Source: JACQAP01 sp035548375 (GTDB taxonomy: Bacteria > Pseudomonadota > Gammaproteobacteria > Burkholderiales > JACQAP01). Taken from it: 64,000 nucleotides of DNA. The first letter of the stretch is position 1. Every line of letters starts with the position of its first letter. Where the stretch lies: positions 7,546 to 71,545 of the forward strand of contig DASZTG010000074.1 of NCBI GenBank assembly GCA_035548375.1, given 5' to 3'. This document shows positions 1-8,646 of this stretch, in pieces. The position numbers and the translations under genes were made by a program. Under the pieces are notes generated by a model that was not told the origin of the DNA, ran no database searches, and worked only from the letters and a program-made list of their open reading frames with translations.

Positions 1-259
1 CAAGCCGGGTCGCGTCGCCGGCCCGAACGGTAAGGCACAAGCGCCGCATCTCGTCGTGGCGATCTTCATGCGCGGTCTGCTGATCCACTTGCTGACGCGC
101 GTGTATTTTCCCGGCGACCCGGCGAATGCCGACGATCCGATCCTGCAACTGGTGCCTGCCGCGCGCCGCGCGACACTGATCGCGAATGCCGCGGACGGCG
201 GTCTGGAGTGGAACGTCATCCTGCAGGGCGAACACGAAACCGTGTTCTTCGATTACTGA
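1..259 (+). CDS. pcaG: Protocatechuate 3,4-dioxygenase alpha subunit, C-terminal part (5' end outside window)
   Basis: The last 85 codons of a gene that begins upstream of the window. The protein matches the C-terminal half of the alpha subunit of the intradiol dioxygenase that opens protocatechuate to 3-carboxy-cis,cis-muconate. Visible family features are the QAPHLVVAIFMRGLL beta strand, the RVYFPGD segment, the DPILQLVP helix with AARRATLIA, and the terminal LQGEHETVFFDY. The alpha subunit lacks the iron ligands, which sit on PcaH, expected just upstream but not in the window. The stop is one base before the pcaB ATG, so the two are surely co-transcribed. Family identity rests on the C-terminal pattern and on the neighbouring pca genes. 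Confidence 0.9.
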   Translation, partial: KPGRVAGPNGKAQAPHLVVAIFMRGLLIHLLTRVYFPGDPANADDPILQLVPAARRATLIANAADGGLEWNVILQGEHETVFFDY

Positions 260-260
260 C

Positions 261-1607
261 ATGGCCGTGCTGCTCGATCCGTTGTTCCGTAGCGACGCGA
301 TGCGCGAGATTTTTTCCGATCGCGGCCGGTTGCAAGGCATGCTCGACTTCGAGGCCGCGCTCGCGCGGGCAGAGGCCGCCGTTGGGTTGATTCCCGTCGA
401 CGCAGCGAGAATCATCGGCCAGCAGTGCCGCGCCAATCGTTTCGACATGAGCGCGCTCGCAAAGGCCGCGGCCCTCGCCGGCAATCCCGCGATTCCGACG
501 GTCAAGGCGCTCACCTTGTTGGTCGCGAAACAGGATCGCGCGGCCGCGGGCCATGTGCACCTGGGAGCGACCAGCCAGGACGCGATGGATACCGGCCTGG
601 TATTGCAACTGCGCGATGCGCTCGAAGCGATCGAATTCGACACGCAGCGGCTTGCGGATGCGCTGGCGAAACTGGCGCGCAAGCACGCGACGACGCCGGT
701 CGCCGGCCGGACCTGGTTGCAACAAGCCGTGCCGGTCACGCTCGGACTGAAAGCCGCGACGGCCTTGAGCGCGGTTGGGCGGCATCGCGAGCGCCTGCGC
801 GAGCTGCGAGCGCGCGTGCTCGTGATCCAGTTCGGCGGCGCCGCCGGCACGCTGGCATCGCTCGGAACCAGAGGTCTGGAAGTGAGCAAGGCGCTGGCAA
901 GGGAAACCGGGTTAACCGAAGCGGACCTGCCCTGGCATGCGCATCGCGACCGGGTCGCGGAAGTCGCGACCGTGCTGGGCCTGCTGACCGGCACGCTCGG
1001 CAAGATCGCAAGGGACATCGCGCTACTGATGCAGACCGAGGTCGCCGAAGCCTTCGAGCCCGCGGTGGCGGGCAAGGGCGGATCGTCGACGATGCCGCAC
1101 AAGCGCAATCCGGTTGCGGCGGCCGTCGTCATCGCGGCTGCAACGAGAGTTCCGGCGCTGGTCTCGACCATGTTGTCCGCCATGCTGCAGGAACACGAGC
1201 GCGGCCTGGGCAACTGGCACGCCGAGTGGGAAACGCTGCCGGAGATCTGCATGCTGTGTTCCGGCGCGCTCGGTCATCTCGTGCAGGCTGTGAAAGGCCT
1301 CGAAGTCGATGCCGGTCGGGCGCGAAAGAACCTCGACGCGACCGGCGGACTGTTGCTTGCCGAAGCCGTCGTTTCCGCGCTGGTGCCGAAAATCGGGCGG
1401 GATGCGGCGCACGCCTTGCTGGAAGATGCATCGCGGCGCGCGGTGGAGCGGAAGAAGCCGCTATTCGAGATCCTCGAAAAAGATCGCAAGGTCAGGGCAC
1501 ACCTGCCGGCATCCCGATTGAAGGCCTTGCTCGATCCGTCCAGGTACCTCGGCGTGGCGGACCGGTTCGTCGATCGCGCGCTGGCGGCGCGGGCAAAAAA
1601 GAAATAG
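261..1607 (+). CDS. pcaB: 3-carboxy-cis,cis-muconate cycloisomerase
   Basis: 448 residues, the usual family length. It is a fumarase/aspartase superfamily member that lactonises 3-carboxy-cis,cis-muconate to gamma-carboxymuconolactone in the protocatechuate branch of the beta-ketoadipate pathway, in the cytoplasm. The superfamily signature GSSTMPHKRNP lies at about residues 274-284, and HLGATSQDAMDTG near residue 100 is the second conserved region. The ATG at 261 follows the pcaG stop by one base; the reading frame stays open further upstream but overlaps pcaG, so 261 is preferred. The signature and the pcaG-pcaC context make PcaB far more likely than adenylosuccinate lyase. Confidence 0.95.
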   Translation: MAVLLDPLFRSDAMREIFSDRGRLQGMLDFEAALARAEAAVGLIPVDAARIIGQQCRANRFDMSALAKAAALAGNPAIPTVKALTLLVAKQDRAAAGHVHLGATSQDAMDTGLVLQLRDALEAIEFDTQRLADALAKLARKHATTPVAGRTWLQQAVPVTLGLKAATALSAVGRHRERLRELRARVLVIQFGGAAGTLASLGTRGLEVSKALARETGLTEADLPWHAHRDRVAEVATVLGLLTGTLGKIARDIALLMQTEVAEAFEPAVAGKGGSSTMPHKRNPVAAAVVIAAATRVPALVSTMLSAMLQEHERGLGNWHAEWETLPEICMLCSGALGHLVQAVKGLEVDAGRARKNLDATGGLLLAEAVVSALVPKIGRDAAHALLEDASRRAVERKKPLFEILEKDRKVRAHLPASRLKALLDPSRYLGVADRFVDRALAARAKKK

Positions 1608-1616
1608 GGAGGAAAG

Positions 1617-2003
1617 GTGGACGAGCGCGAACGCTACGGCAAGGGACTCGAAGTGCGGCGCGCAGTGCTCGGCGACGCGCACGTGGACCGCACGCTGAAG
1701 ACGAAGACGGCCTTCAACGACGAATTCCAGGATCTCATCACTCGCTACGCCTGGGGCGAAATCTGGACACGGCCGGGACTGCCGAAGCACACGCGCAGCA
1801 TCGCGACGATCGCCATGCTGGTGGCCCTCAACCGGCCGGACGAATTGAAGCTGCATCTGCGCGCGTCGGCCAACAACGGGGTCACGCGCGACGAGATCAA
1901 GGAATTGCTCATGCAATGCGCGATCTACTGCGGCGTGCCTGCCGCCAACGCGGCCTTCCACATGGCGAAGGAGTTGTTCGCCGAGATGGATGCCGGCAGA
2001 TAG
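1617..2003 (+). CDS. pcaC: 4-carboxymuconolactone decarboxylase
   Basis: 128 residues, the standard length of stand-alone PcaC of the AhpD-like/CMD family. It decarboxylates gamma-carboxymuconolactone to beta-ketoadipate enol-lactone. The core FNDEFQDLITRYAWGEIW and the helix with LHLRASANNGVTRDEIKE followed by AIYCGVPAANAAF are typical. The start is GTG at 1617, preceded by GGGAGGAAAG as ribosome binding site. It is not fused to PcaD as in PcaL proteins, and no pcaD lies next to it in this window. Its 3' end overlaps the start of the exporter gene by 14 bases. Confidence 0.95.
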   Translation: MDERERYGKGLEVRRAVLGDAHVDRTLKTKTAFNDEFQDLITRYAWGEIWTRPGLPKHTRSIATIAMLVALNRPDELKLHLRASANNGVTRDEIKELLMQCAIYCGVPAANAAFHMAKELFAEMDAGR

Positions 2004-3240
2004 ATCGATCCAGGCCGCCTTGTCAGACAGGAACTTCCGCACCACGCTGATCCTCAGCGCGCTCGTCGCTTTCGCGCCGATGTCTATCGACATGTACCTG
2101 CCGGCGTTGCCCGCGCTCGAGAGGTATTTCGCGACCGACACGGCTTCCGTGCAGCACACGCTGGCGGCATTCTTCACCGGGCTCGCCGTCGGCCAGTTGC
2201 TCTACGGCCCGCTCGCGGACCGGTATGGCCGCAAGCCGCCGCTGTATTTCGGCCTTGCGCTTTACATTCTCGCCTCCGCGGCCTGCGCGCTTGCGCCGAA
2301 CATAGGCAGCCTGATCGCGCTGCGCTTCCTGCAGGCGGTCAGCGGTTGCGCGGGCATGGTGGTGGCGCGCGCGGTCGTGCGCGACCTCTACGATCGCCAG
2401 GAATCGGCGCGCGTCTTTTCGGTGTTGCTGATGGTCATGGGCATCGCACCCATCGTCGCGCCGGTCATTGGCGGTTACCTGCTGACCTGGCTCGGATGGC
2501 GTTCGATCTTCTGGGTGCTTGCATTGTTCGGCGTGGGCTGCATCGCGGCCGTCGCATTGCGCCTGCCGGAGACGATACCGGCCGGGCTGCCGCGCGTGCC
2601 GCTGTCCAGGGCGCTCGGCAACTACGCCGGACTGCTCGCGGACCGGCGCTATCTCGGCTACGCGCTGTCGGGGGGCTTCGGGCAGGCAGGCATGTTCGCG
2701 TACATCTCGGGCTCGCCCTACGTCATCATCGACCTGTACGGCATCCCCGCGCACGCCTACGGCTGGATTTTCGGGTTGAACGCCACGGGCATCGTCGCGT
2801 TCACGCAGTGGAACCGCAAGTTGCTATTGCGCTTCGACGCCGATCGCGTGCTCGACGCCGGCAATCTCGCGGGCTTCGTCATGTGCGTGCTCATGCTCGT
2901 CGCCGCCGCGACGAATGCGCTCGGACTGGCGGGCATCCTCGTTCCGCTGTTCTTCGTGGTCGCGATGCGCGGCCTGACGTTTCCCAACGCGTCGGCCGGT
3001 GCCATGGCACCGTTTCCCGAAAAAGCCGGCAGTGCATCGGCCTTGCTCGGCAGCGTGCAATTCGCAATCGCTGCGCTGGCCAGCGCAGCGGTGGGCTGGT
3101 TTCACAACGGGACGGCCGTGCCGATGGCGGCGGTCGTCACGGTCTGCGGATTCCTGGCCTTCGCCAGCTATCGCGCGCTGGTGCCGCGAATATCGCAAAA
3201 TTCCCCGAACGGTTCGAAGACTGAGGAGGAGCAGACATGA
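1990..3240 (+). CDS. Bcr/CflA-type MFS transporter
   Basis: 416 residues with about 12 hydrophobic segments. The N-terminus contains the Bcr/CflA pattern MSIDMYLPALPAL followed by the MFS motif A-like loop GPLADRYGRKPP, and RAVVRDLYDR after helix 4. Family members are proton-coupled drug or metabolite exporters of the inner membrane. The ATG at 1990 lies inside the 3' end of pcaC in another frame, which implies translational coupling, so a role in export of aromatic intermediates or in uptake is possible. The substrate is unknown. The stop overlaps the next start by four bases (ATGA). Confidence 0.88.
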   Translation: MPADRSIQAALSDRNFRTTLILSALVAFAPMSIDMYLPALPALERYFATDTASVQHTLAAFFTGLAVGQLLYGPLADRYGRKPPLYFGLALYILASAACALAPNIGSLIALRFLQAVSGCAGMVVARAVVRDLYDRQESARVFSVLLMVMGIAPIVAPVIGGYLLTWLGWRSIFWVLALFGVGCIAAVALRLPETIPAGLPRVPLSRALGNYAGLLADRRYLGYALSGGFGQAGMFAYISGSPYVIIDLYGIPAHAYGWIFGLNATGIVAFTQWNRKLLLRFDADRVLDAGNLAGFVMCVLMLVAAATNALGLAGILVPLFFVVAMRGLTFPNASAGAMAPFPEKAGSASALLGSVQFAIAALASAAVGWFHNGTAVPMAAVVTVCGFLAFASYRALVPRISQNSPNGSKTEEEQT

Positions 3241-4124
3241 GCAATGACAAACCCGGAGTCGGCTGCATTGGTGCCGGCGTACTCGGCAGCGCCATCATGA
3301 AAAGGCTGATCGAACGCGGTTTCGCGCCGCTGGTGTGGAATCGCGACCGTGCCAAGCTCGCGTCGTTACTGCAGGCGGGCGCACGGGAGGCGGCCAGCCC
3401 GGCCGAACTCGCAAAGGCGTGCACCTTCGTGATCACCTGCGTCAGCGACGGTGCCGCGCTTGAGGCCATCGTTTTCGGCGAGAGGGGCGTGGCCGAGGCG
3501 GACTCGAAAGACAAGGTGCTGATCGACATGTCCACCTGCGCCGCCGCGCATACGCAGGACATGGCGAAGAGGCTGGCCGCGAAATGCGGCATGGCCTGGC
3601 TGGATGCACCGATATCGGGTGGCGCACCCGCCGCGCTGGAAGGACGCATGGCGGTCATGGTCGGCGGCGATGCGGCGGTGTTCGAGCGCGCGCGCCCGAT
3701 CTGGGACGCGCTCGCCGGCCGCGCGACCTTGATGGGGCCGAACGGTGCCGGGCAGGCAACCAAGATGATCAACCAGGTGCTGGTGTCCACCGGCCTTGCA
3801 GTGCTGGCCGAGGCCTGCGCCTTCGCCGAGCGCGCCGGCATCGACGCCGCGAAGATCCCGCAGGCGCTGGCGGGCGGTCGCGCCGATTCGAAGCAACTCC
3901 AGGAAATGTTCCCGAAAATGGTGAAGTCGGATTTCTCCATCACGGGGCGCTCTGCGCTGATGCTGAAGGACCTCGAGCTGATCCATGATCTGGCGCGCCA
4001 CGTCGGCGCGCCGATGCCGATTACCGCCGGCGTGACGGAATCGTTCCGCAAAATGGTCGCGGACGGACTGGGCGATCGCGACAACACCGAGATGGTGAAT
4101 TACTATCGGCGGCGAACGGGCTGA
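3237..4124 (+). CDS. NAD(P)-dependent beta-hydroxyacid dehydrogenase (3-hydroxyisobutyrate dehydrogenase family)
   Basis: 295 residues, normal for the family that oxidises 3-hydroxyisobutyrate, tartronate semialdehyde or related beta-hydroxyacids. The Rossmann GxGxxG is GCIGAGVLG at residues 9-17, the substrate loop is DAPISGGAPAALEG, and the catalytic lysine is K176 in GAGQATKMINQ. Translation is coupled to the exporter by an ATGA overlap, with GAGGAGGAG upstream as ribosome binding site. The exact substrate cannot be assigned. Coupling to an exporter and a flavin-dependent hydroxyacid dehydrogenase suggests hydroxyacid catabolism. Confidence 0.88.
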   Translation: MSNDKPGVGCIGAGVLGSAIMKRLIERGFAPLVWNRDRAKLASLLQAGAREAASPAELAKACTFVITCVSDGAALEAIVFGERGVAEADSKDKVLIDMSTCAAAHTQDMAKRLAAKCGMAWLDAPISGGAPAALEGRMAVMVGGDAAVFERARPIWDALAGRATLMGPNGAGQATKMINQVLVSTGLAVLAEACAFAERAGIDAAKIPQALAGGRADSKQLQEMFPKMVKSDFSITGRSALMLKDLELIHDLARHVGAPMPITAGVTESFRKMVADGLGDRDNTEMVNYYRRRTG

Positions 4125-4178
4125 TCGCCGAGGCGACGGCGACATCGGAACATTCAACGACCAGAGACGACGGGAAAC

Positions 4179-5303
4179 ATGAAGATCGCCAACATCAACG
4201 ACCTGCGCACGCTCGCCCACGCCAAGCTGCCGCGCGTGCTGTTCGACTACATCGACGGGGGCGCGCAGGACGAGACCACGCTGCGCGCCAACATGCAGGA
4301 CTTCAGCCGCTGGAACATCGTGCAGCACGTGCTGCGCGACGTCACCGCGTGCGACCGTTCCGTCACCGTGCTGGGGCAAAAATACGACCTGCCGCTGATC
4401 CTGTCCCCGACCGGCATGACCGGCATCTTCTGGCCGAACGGCGCGCTGGAAGCGGCGCGTGCCGCGAACGAGGCGGGCTCCGGTTTCTGCCTGAGCTCGA
4501 TGTCGACGTCCACGGTCGAGGACATCCGGAAGGTCACCGACCGGCCGTTCTGGTTCCAGCTCTACGTCATGCGCGATCGAGGCCTGTCGCGCGAATTGAT
4601 CGAGCGCGCGAAGGCGGCCGGCTGCTCCGCGCTCGTGTTGACCGTGGACCTGGCGATGCAGGGCCAGCGCGACCGCGACGTGCACAACGGCCTGACCGTG
4701 CCGCCGAAGCTGCGGCCGTCGAACATGCTGAACTTCGCGATGCGCCCGGGATGGGTGTGGCGTTATCTCACCGGGCCGAAGGTCGTGCCCGCCAGCCTGG
4801 TGAAGCCGGGGCAGGACACGCTGCTCACGATCGCGAATTTCGTGAACTCGCAATTCGACCAGTCGGTGACATGGAAGGACATCGAATGGGCCAAGTCGAT
4901 CTGGAGCGGCCCGGTTGCGCTGAAAGGCATCCTCGATCCCGACGACGCGAAGGCGGCGGTTGATCATGGCGCCGACGCGTTGATCGTGTCCAACCACGGC
5001 GGCCGCCAGCTCGACGGCGTGCGTTCGGCGATCTCCGCATTGCCCGGCGTGGTGGACGCGGTACAGGGCCGGGCCGAGGTGCTGCTCGACGGCGGTGTGC
5101 GCCGCGGCACGGACGTTTTCAAGGCGATCGCGCTGGGCGCGAAGGCTTGCATGATCGGGCGGCCCTACATGTACGGCCTCGCGGGAAAAGGCAGGGCAGG
5201 CGTTGCGCAAGCGCTTTCGCTCCTGCGCAACGAGATCGACCTCGCGCTCGTGCTGTCGGGCAACACGAAGCTTGCCGGACTGGACCGCTCCGCGCTTGTC
5301 TGA
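4179..5303 (+). CDS. FMN-dependent alpha-hydroxyacid dehydrogenase (LldD/MdlB-like)
   Basis: 374 residues forming one FMN-binding TIM barrel. Seen are the N-terminal FDYIDGGAQDE segment, QLYVMRDR on an early strand, the active-site SNHGGRQLDG with the catalytic base H273, and the FMN-phosphate segment LLDGGVRRGTDVFKAIALGA. Family enzymes oxidise L-lactate, (S)-mandelate or glycolate and pass electrons to quinone or oxygen. Placement after pca genes makes mandelate or another aromatic hydroxyacid plausible, but L-lactate is equally possible from sequence. It is 54 bases downstream of the previous gene and probably in the same transcript, and it converges with the receptor gene. Confidence 0.9.
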   Translation: MKIANINDLRTLAHAKLPRVLFDYIDGGAQDETTLRANMQDFSRWNIVQHVLRDVTACDRSVTVLGQKYDLPLILSPTGMTGIFWPNGALEAARAANEAGSGFCLSSMSTSTVEDIRKVTDRPFWFQLYVMRDRGLSRELIERAKAAGCSALVLTVDLAMQGQRDRDVHNGLTVPPKLRPSNMLNFAMRPGWVWRYLTGPKVVPASLVKPGQDTLLTIANFVNSQFDQSVTWKDIEWAKSIWSGPVALKGILDPDDAKAAVDHGADALIVSNHGGRQLDGVRSAISALPGVVDAVQGRAEVLLDGGVRRGTDVFKAIALGAKACMIGRPYMYGLAGKGRAGVAQALSLLRNEIDLALVLSGNTKLAGLDRSALV

Positions 5304-5322
5304 GGAGCGGCCCGCCTCCGGC

Positions 5323-7497
5323 TCAGAAATCCAGCGTCGCCGTGACCGTATAGGTGCGCGGGTTGGCCAGCACGAGATAGCCGGAGCCCGGGAAGCCGCC
5401 CGCCGAAGCCCAGTAGTCCTTGTCGAACAGGTTCTCGATTCCCGCGCGCAAGGTGAGCAGCTTCGAGCCCATGTCGACGACGTAGCGCGCGCCGACATCC
5501 ACGCGCGTCCAGTCCGGGATTTCCTGCTGGTTTGCGCCATCCAGGAACTGCGTCGACGTATGGATTACGCGGCCGGTAAGCGTGAGCCTTTCCATGCCGG
5601 GGATATCCCATTCCCCGCCCAGGTTGACCTGGGTATGAGGCACGCCGATCGCATCCTTGCCCTCGTTGACGCCGTTCGCCGTGCGCGTCTGTTCTGATTC
5701 TAGCAAGGTCACGCCGCCAAGGATGCGCACGTGCTTCACGGGTTCGCCGTACGCCGTCAACTCGATGCCGCGATTGCGCTGCTCGCCGTTGGCGCTGAAC
5801 ACGCTGTTCTCGGTGATGGCCAGCGGCAGGGTGGTCGAGAACACCGCGAGCGTGCCGCCGATCGAGCCGCCGTCGTATTTCAAGCCGACTTCCTTCTGCT
5901 TGGACTTGAAGGGTTCGATGGACTGGCCGACATTGTTCGTGCCGATCGGGGCGACCTGGCCCTTGGTCAGGGACTCCACGTAGTTGGCGTATACCGAAAC
6001 CTTGGGCGTGATCTTGAACACGGCCGCGACCAGCGGCGTCGTCGCGTCCTGGTCGTAGTCCGACAACAGCGCGCCGGTGGAACCGTCGTAGTTCTTGTCC
6101 TTGATGTTCTGCTGGCGCGCACCCAGGGTCACCAGCAGGCGATCATCGATGAAGCCCAGCGTGTCGGCGAGCGCGAAGCTCGAGAGATCGGTCTTCTCGG
6201 TCGTGCGCGGCGAATCGAGGTCACCGCTGACGAAGCCGTTGGCGGGGCGCGGGATGGCGACCGGGTTATAGATGTTGGTGGCGCCGTTTCCGAAGCCGAA
6301 GGCGAACGCGCTCTTGATATCGATCGTATAGGCCGAATAGTTCGCCGCCAAGGAATGGCTGACTGCCCCGGTGTGGAATTTCCAGCGAATGCCGAGCTCG
6401 CCGGTCTGGACCTTGTCTTCGCGCGTGTTGTCGAAGCCGTCCAGCCTGGCATTGCCCGCTGCATCGATCACGGTGGGCAGCGACAGCACGTTGTCCTCGG
6501 AACCCCGGCGCATGCCGAAGGCGGCCCAGGCGGTGACGTCCTTCGTGAAGTCGACCTCGCCGCGCAACGTGCCGAAGTAATCGCGCTCGTCGGAATAGGT
6601 CCAGGGCTGCGCGAAATTCTTCGACGCGTCCGGCGCGGTGGGAACGGCGATGCCCGTGGCGACGGAGACGCTCGGGCGCGGGCTGTCCAGCTTGCGGTCC
6701 TGGTAGCCCAGGTCGGCGGACAGCCGGAAGTTCTCTCCGCGATGGTCCAGGCCGATCAGGAAGGAGCCGAGTTGCTGCTGCTCGTTGTCGACCGGGGTAT
6801 CGCCGTTGCGGGCAACCGCATTGAAGCGAATGCCGGTGCTGCCGCCATCGCCTATTCGCCTCGCGAAATCGACGGCCGCCAGGCCCGACACCCCGCTATC
6901 CACGCCGAGCGTGACTTCATTCAAGGGATCGTTCGGGGCGCGCTTCGGCACGAGGTTCACCACGCCGCCGACGGCGCCGATGCCGGGCGTGGCGCCGTTC
7001 ATGAAGCTGTTGGCCCCACGCAAGACCTCGACACGCTCGAACAACTCGGCCGCGACGAACTGGCGCGGCAGCACGCCGAATAGGCCGTTGTACATCATGT
7101 CGTCGGACGCCAGCGGGAAGCCGCGGATCATGTACAGCTCCTGGAAGTTGCCGAAGCCGCGCGCCACCCGCACCGAGGGATCGTTCAGCATGACGTCGCC
7201 GATGCCGCGCGCCTGCTGGTCCTGGATCAGCGTGGCTGTGTAGTTCATGGAGTTGAACGGAGAGTCCATGACGTCGATGTTGCCGAGCATGCCGGCGCGT
7301 CCGCCCTTTGCCACTTGCCCGCCGGCGTAGGCGGGTTCGAGGCCGGCGGCAGATGCGTCCGCGCTGGCGCTGACCTCGACGGTAGGCGCCACCAGGTCGC
7401 CGTTGCTGTTCGCGGATTGCGCATGGGCAGCGCCGGTGCCGAATGCCAGGAGCCAAACGGAAGCGGAGCGGGTCAGTCGAAAACGCTTGGATATCAT
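5323..7497 (-). CDS. TonB-dependent siderophore receptor
   Basis: 724 residues, typical of outer-membrane ferric-siderophore receptors. An N-terminal signal peptide with hydrophobic SVWLLAFGTGAAHA is followed by a plug domain (about residues 70-190, with the RGFP and GANSFMNGATPGIGAVGG patterns typical of FhuE/FpvA-like plugs), then a 22-strand barrel rich in alternating aromatic residues. It ends in VTATLDF with the C-terminal Phe recognised by the Bam machinery. No N-terminal signalling domain of the FecA type is evident. A Fur-like box lies just upstream at about 7516-7541, consistent with iron-repressed expression. The transported siderophore cannot be named. Confidence 0.92.
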   Translation of the reverse strand: MISKRFRLTRSASVWLLAFGTGAAHAQSANSNGDLVAPTVEVSASADASAAGLEPAYAGGQVAKGGRAGMLGNIDVMDSPFNSMNYTATLIQDQQARGIGDVMLNDPSVRVARGFGNFQELYMIRGFPLASDDMMYNGLFGVLPRQFVAAELFERVEVLRGANSFMNGATPGIGAVGGVVNLVPKRAPNDPLNEVTLGVDSGVSGLAAVDFARRIGDGGSTGIRFNAVARNGDTPVDNEQQQLGSFLIGLDHRGENFRLSADLGYQDRKLDSPRPSVSVATGIAVPTAPDASKNFAQPWTYSDERDYFGTLRGEVDFTKDVTAWAAFGMRRGSEDNVLSLPTVIDAAGNARLDGFDNTREDKVQTGELGIRWKFHTGAVSHSLAANYSAYTIDIKSAFAFGFGNGATNIYNPVAIPRPANGFVSGDLDSPRTTEKTDLSSFALADTLGFIDDRLLVTLGARQQNIKDKNYDGSTGALLSDYDQDATTPLVAAVFKITPKVSVYANYVESLTKGQVAPIGTNNVGQSIEPFKSKQKEVGLKYDGGSIGGTLAVFSTTLPLAITENSVFSANGEQRNRGIELTAYGEPVKHVRILGGVTLLESEQTRTANGVNEGKDAIGVPHTQVNLGGEWDIPGMERLTLTGRVIHTSTQFLDGANQQEIPDWTRVDVGARYVVDMGSKLLTLRAGIENLFDKDYWASAGGFPGSGYLVLANPRTYTVTATLDF

Positions 7498-7515
7498 GGA
7501 GTTCCTTGAGTTTTA

Positions 7516-7541
7516 TTGTAATGAGAATCGTTGCTATTCGC
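7516..7541 (-). promoter_or_regulatory. Fur-like operator upstream of the siderophore receptor
   Basis: An AT-rich stretch in an otherwise GC-rich region contains TGAGAATCGTTGCTATTCG. One half (TGAGAAT) matches the 7-1-7 Fur half-site TGATAAT at 6 of 7 positions; the other half is weak, though GAAT and ATTC form a short inverted repeat. It lies 20-45 bases before the receptor start. The rest of the 302-base gap to the methyltransferase (7498-7799) shows nothing else recognisable. Confidence 0.5.
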
Positions 7542-7799
7542 AGTATAGCCTGCAAAAGTTCGGGGATTCAAGGAAGGCTTCGAAGGCCGGGAAGTCGAAC
7601 GACCGGGATGAGAGGGACCGCGGCGGGGAATTCGCGACTGCCCGGCTCCTGCGATGCCGGCGTCTCTGATGGATGGGCGACCATGGGAACGCATGTCGTG
7701 CGCAAACTTGGTCGTGATGCGGTGACAATGGCCGGGATTCGCAAGTAGGGCCTGCGGGGAGGTCCGCGACGACCGCGCTTCGATCCATTGCTTTCTTCG

Positions 7800-8426
7800 A
7801 TGAAAAAGCCGCACGACACTTCATCCGCGACGCTGGCGCACTATGACGAGCGCGCAGAGCGTTTCCGCGAAGGCACGCGCGACCATGACGTGAGCCAGAA
7901 CGTTGCCGCGCTGCTCGAGCAGATCCGGGCGCAGCCGCCGTTCAGGATCCTGGATTTCGGTTGCGGCCCGGGAAGGGATCTCAAGACATTTGCCGCGCTC
8001 GGGCACGTCGCGATCGGCCTCGAGGGCGCACCGCGATTCGCGGAAATGGCGCGGGCGGATTCGGGCTGCGAGGTCTGGCAGCAGGATTTCCTGGCGCTCG
8101 ACCTGCCGGCCGACTGCTTCGATGGCGTATTCGCCAATGCATCGCTGTTCCACGTTCCCTCGCGGGACTTGCCGCGCGTGTTGGGGCAACTGCACTTCAC
8201 GCTGAAACCCGGCGGCGTGCTGTTCAGTTCGAATCCCCGGGGTGGCAACGAGGAGGGCTGGAGGCAGGGGCGCTACGGCGTCTGGCACGACCTCGACGCG
8301 TGGAGAAATTTCATGGTGAATGCGGGATTCGCGGAGCTCGGGCACTATTACCGTCCGGCAGGGTTGCCGCGGGACCAGCAGCCCTGGCTTGCGAGCGTAT
8401 GGCGGCGCCAGATTGCGGGAACATGA
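7800..8426 (+). CDS. Class I SAM-dependent methyltransferase
   Basis: 208 residues from the ATG at 7800; a TTG four codons upstream would also be in frame, and neither has a strong ribosome binding site. Motif I, ILDFGCGPGRD, sits at about residues 50-60, with the acidic residue GLEGAP ending strand 2 and DGVFANASLFHVP as motif IV. A Methyltransf_11/25-type Rossmann fold covers most of the protein. The substrate is unknown. The C-terminus (GHYYRPAGLPRDQQPWLASVW) is like small-molecule methyltransferases found near resistance or housekeeping genes. It is followed after 12 bases by a small membrane protein. Confidence 0.82.
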   Translation: MKKPHDTSSATLAHYDERAERFREGTRDHDVSQNVAALLEQIRAQPPFRILDFGCGPGRDLKTFAALGHVAIGLEGAPRFAEMARADSGCEVWQQDFLALDLPADCFDGVFANASLFHVPSRDLPRVLGQLHFTLKPGGVLFSSNPRGGNEEGWRQGRYGVWHDLDAWRNFMVNAGFAELGHYYRPAGLPRDQQPWLASVWRRQIAGT

Positions 8427-8438
8427 AAACGGCGGAAC

Positions 8439-8636
8439 GTGGGTGAACTCTTCGTCGGCCTGGTTGCCGGTGTATTCGGCATGGCCTATTTCGTCTACGG
8501 CAAGCGGCAATCGCGGTTCGTCCCGATGATCTGCGGCGTATCGCTGTGCGTGTATCCCTACTTCATCGACGGGATGGCCTGGCTGTGCATCATTGGCGCA
8601 CTCCTGCTCGTGCCGCCTTTCCTTACGGATTTATGA
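8439..8636 (+). CDS. Small two-helix membrane protein, unknown function
   Basis: 65 residues starting with GTG at 8439. Two or three hydrophobic segments (about residues 5-20, 28-40 and 47-62) flank a short basic loop, YGKRQSRFVP. It resembles short amino-acid transport-like or phosphatidate-like integral membrane proteins annotated as hypothetical in proteobacteria, but no family was recognised with certainty. It sits 12 bases after the methyltransferase and 10 bases before the DUF2127 gene in one tight run of four plus-strand genes. The codon use is like the neighbours, so it is probably real. Confidence 0.6.
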   Translation: MGELFVGLVAGVFGMAYFVYGKRQSRFVPMICGVSLCVYPYFIDGMAWLCIIGALLLVPPFLTDL

Positions 8637-8646
8637 CGTCGAAGCC

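Noticed and set aside
425..2050. Plus-strand open frame of 541 codons over pcaB and pcaC
   Set aside because: It is out of frame with both clear genes, with Arg/Gly/Ala-rich composition and no motif.
5304..5322. Terminator between the converging dehydrogenase and receptor genes
   Set aside because: Only a five-base CTGAG/CTCAG pairing without a T-run is present.
3366..5540. Minus-strand open frame of 724 codons
   Set aside because: It lies antisense to three well-supported genes and translates to Arg/His-rich sequence typical of shadows in high-GC DNA.
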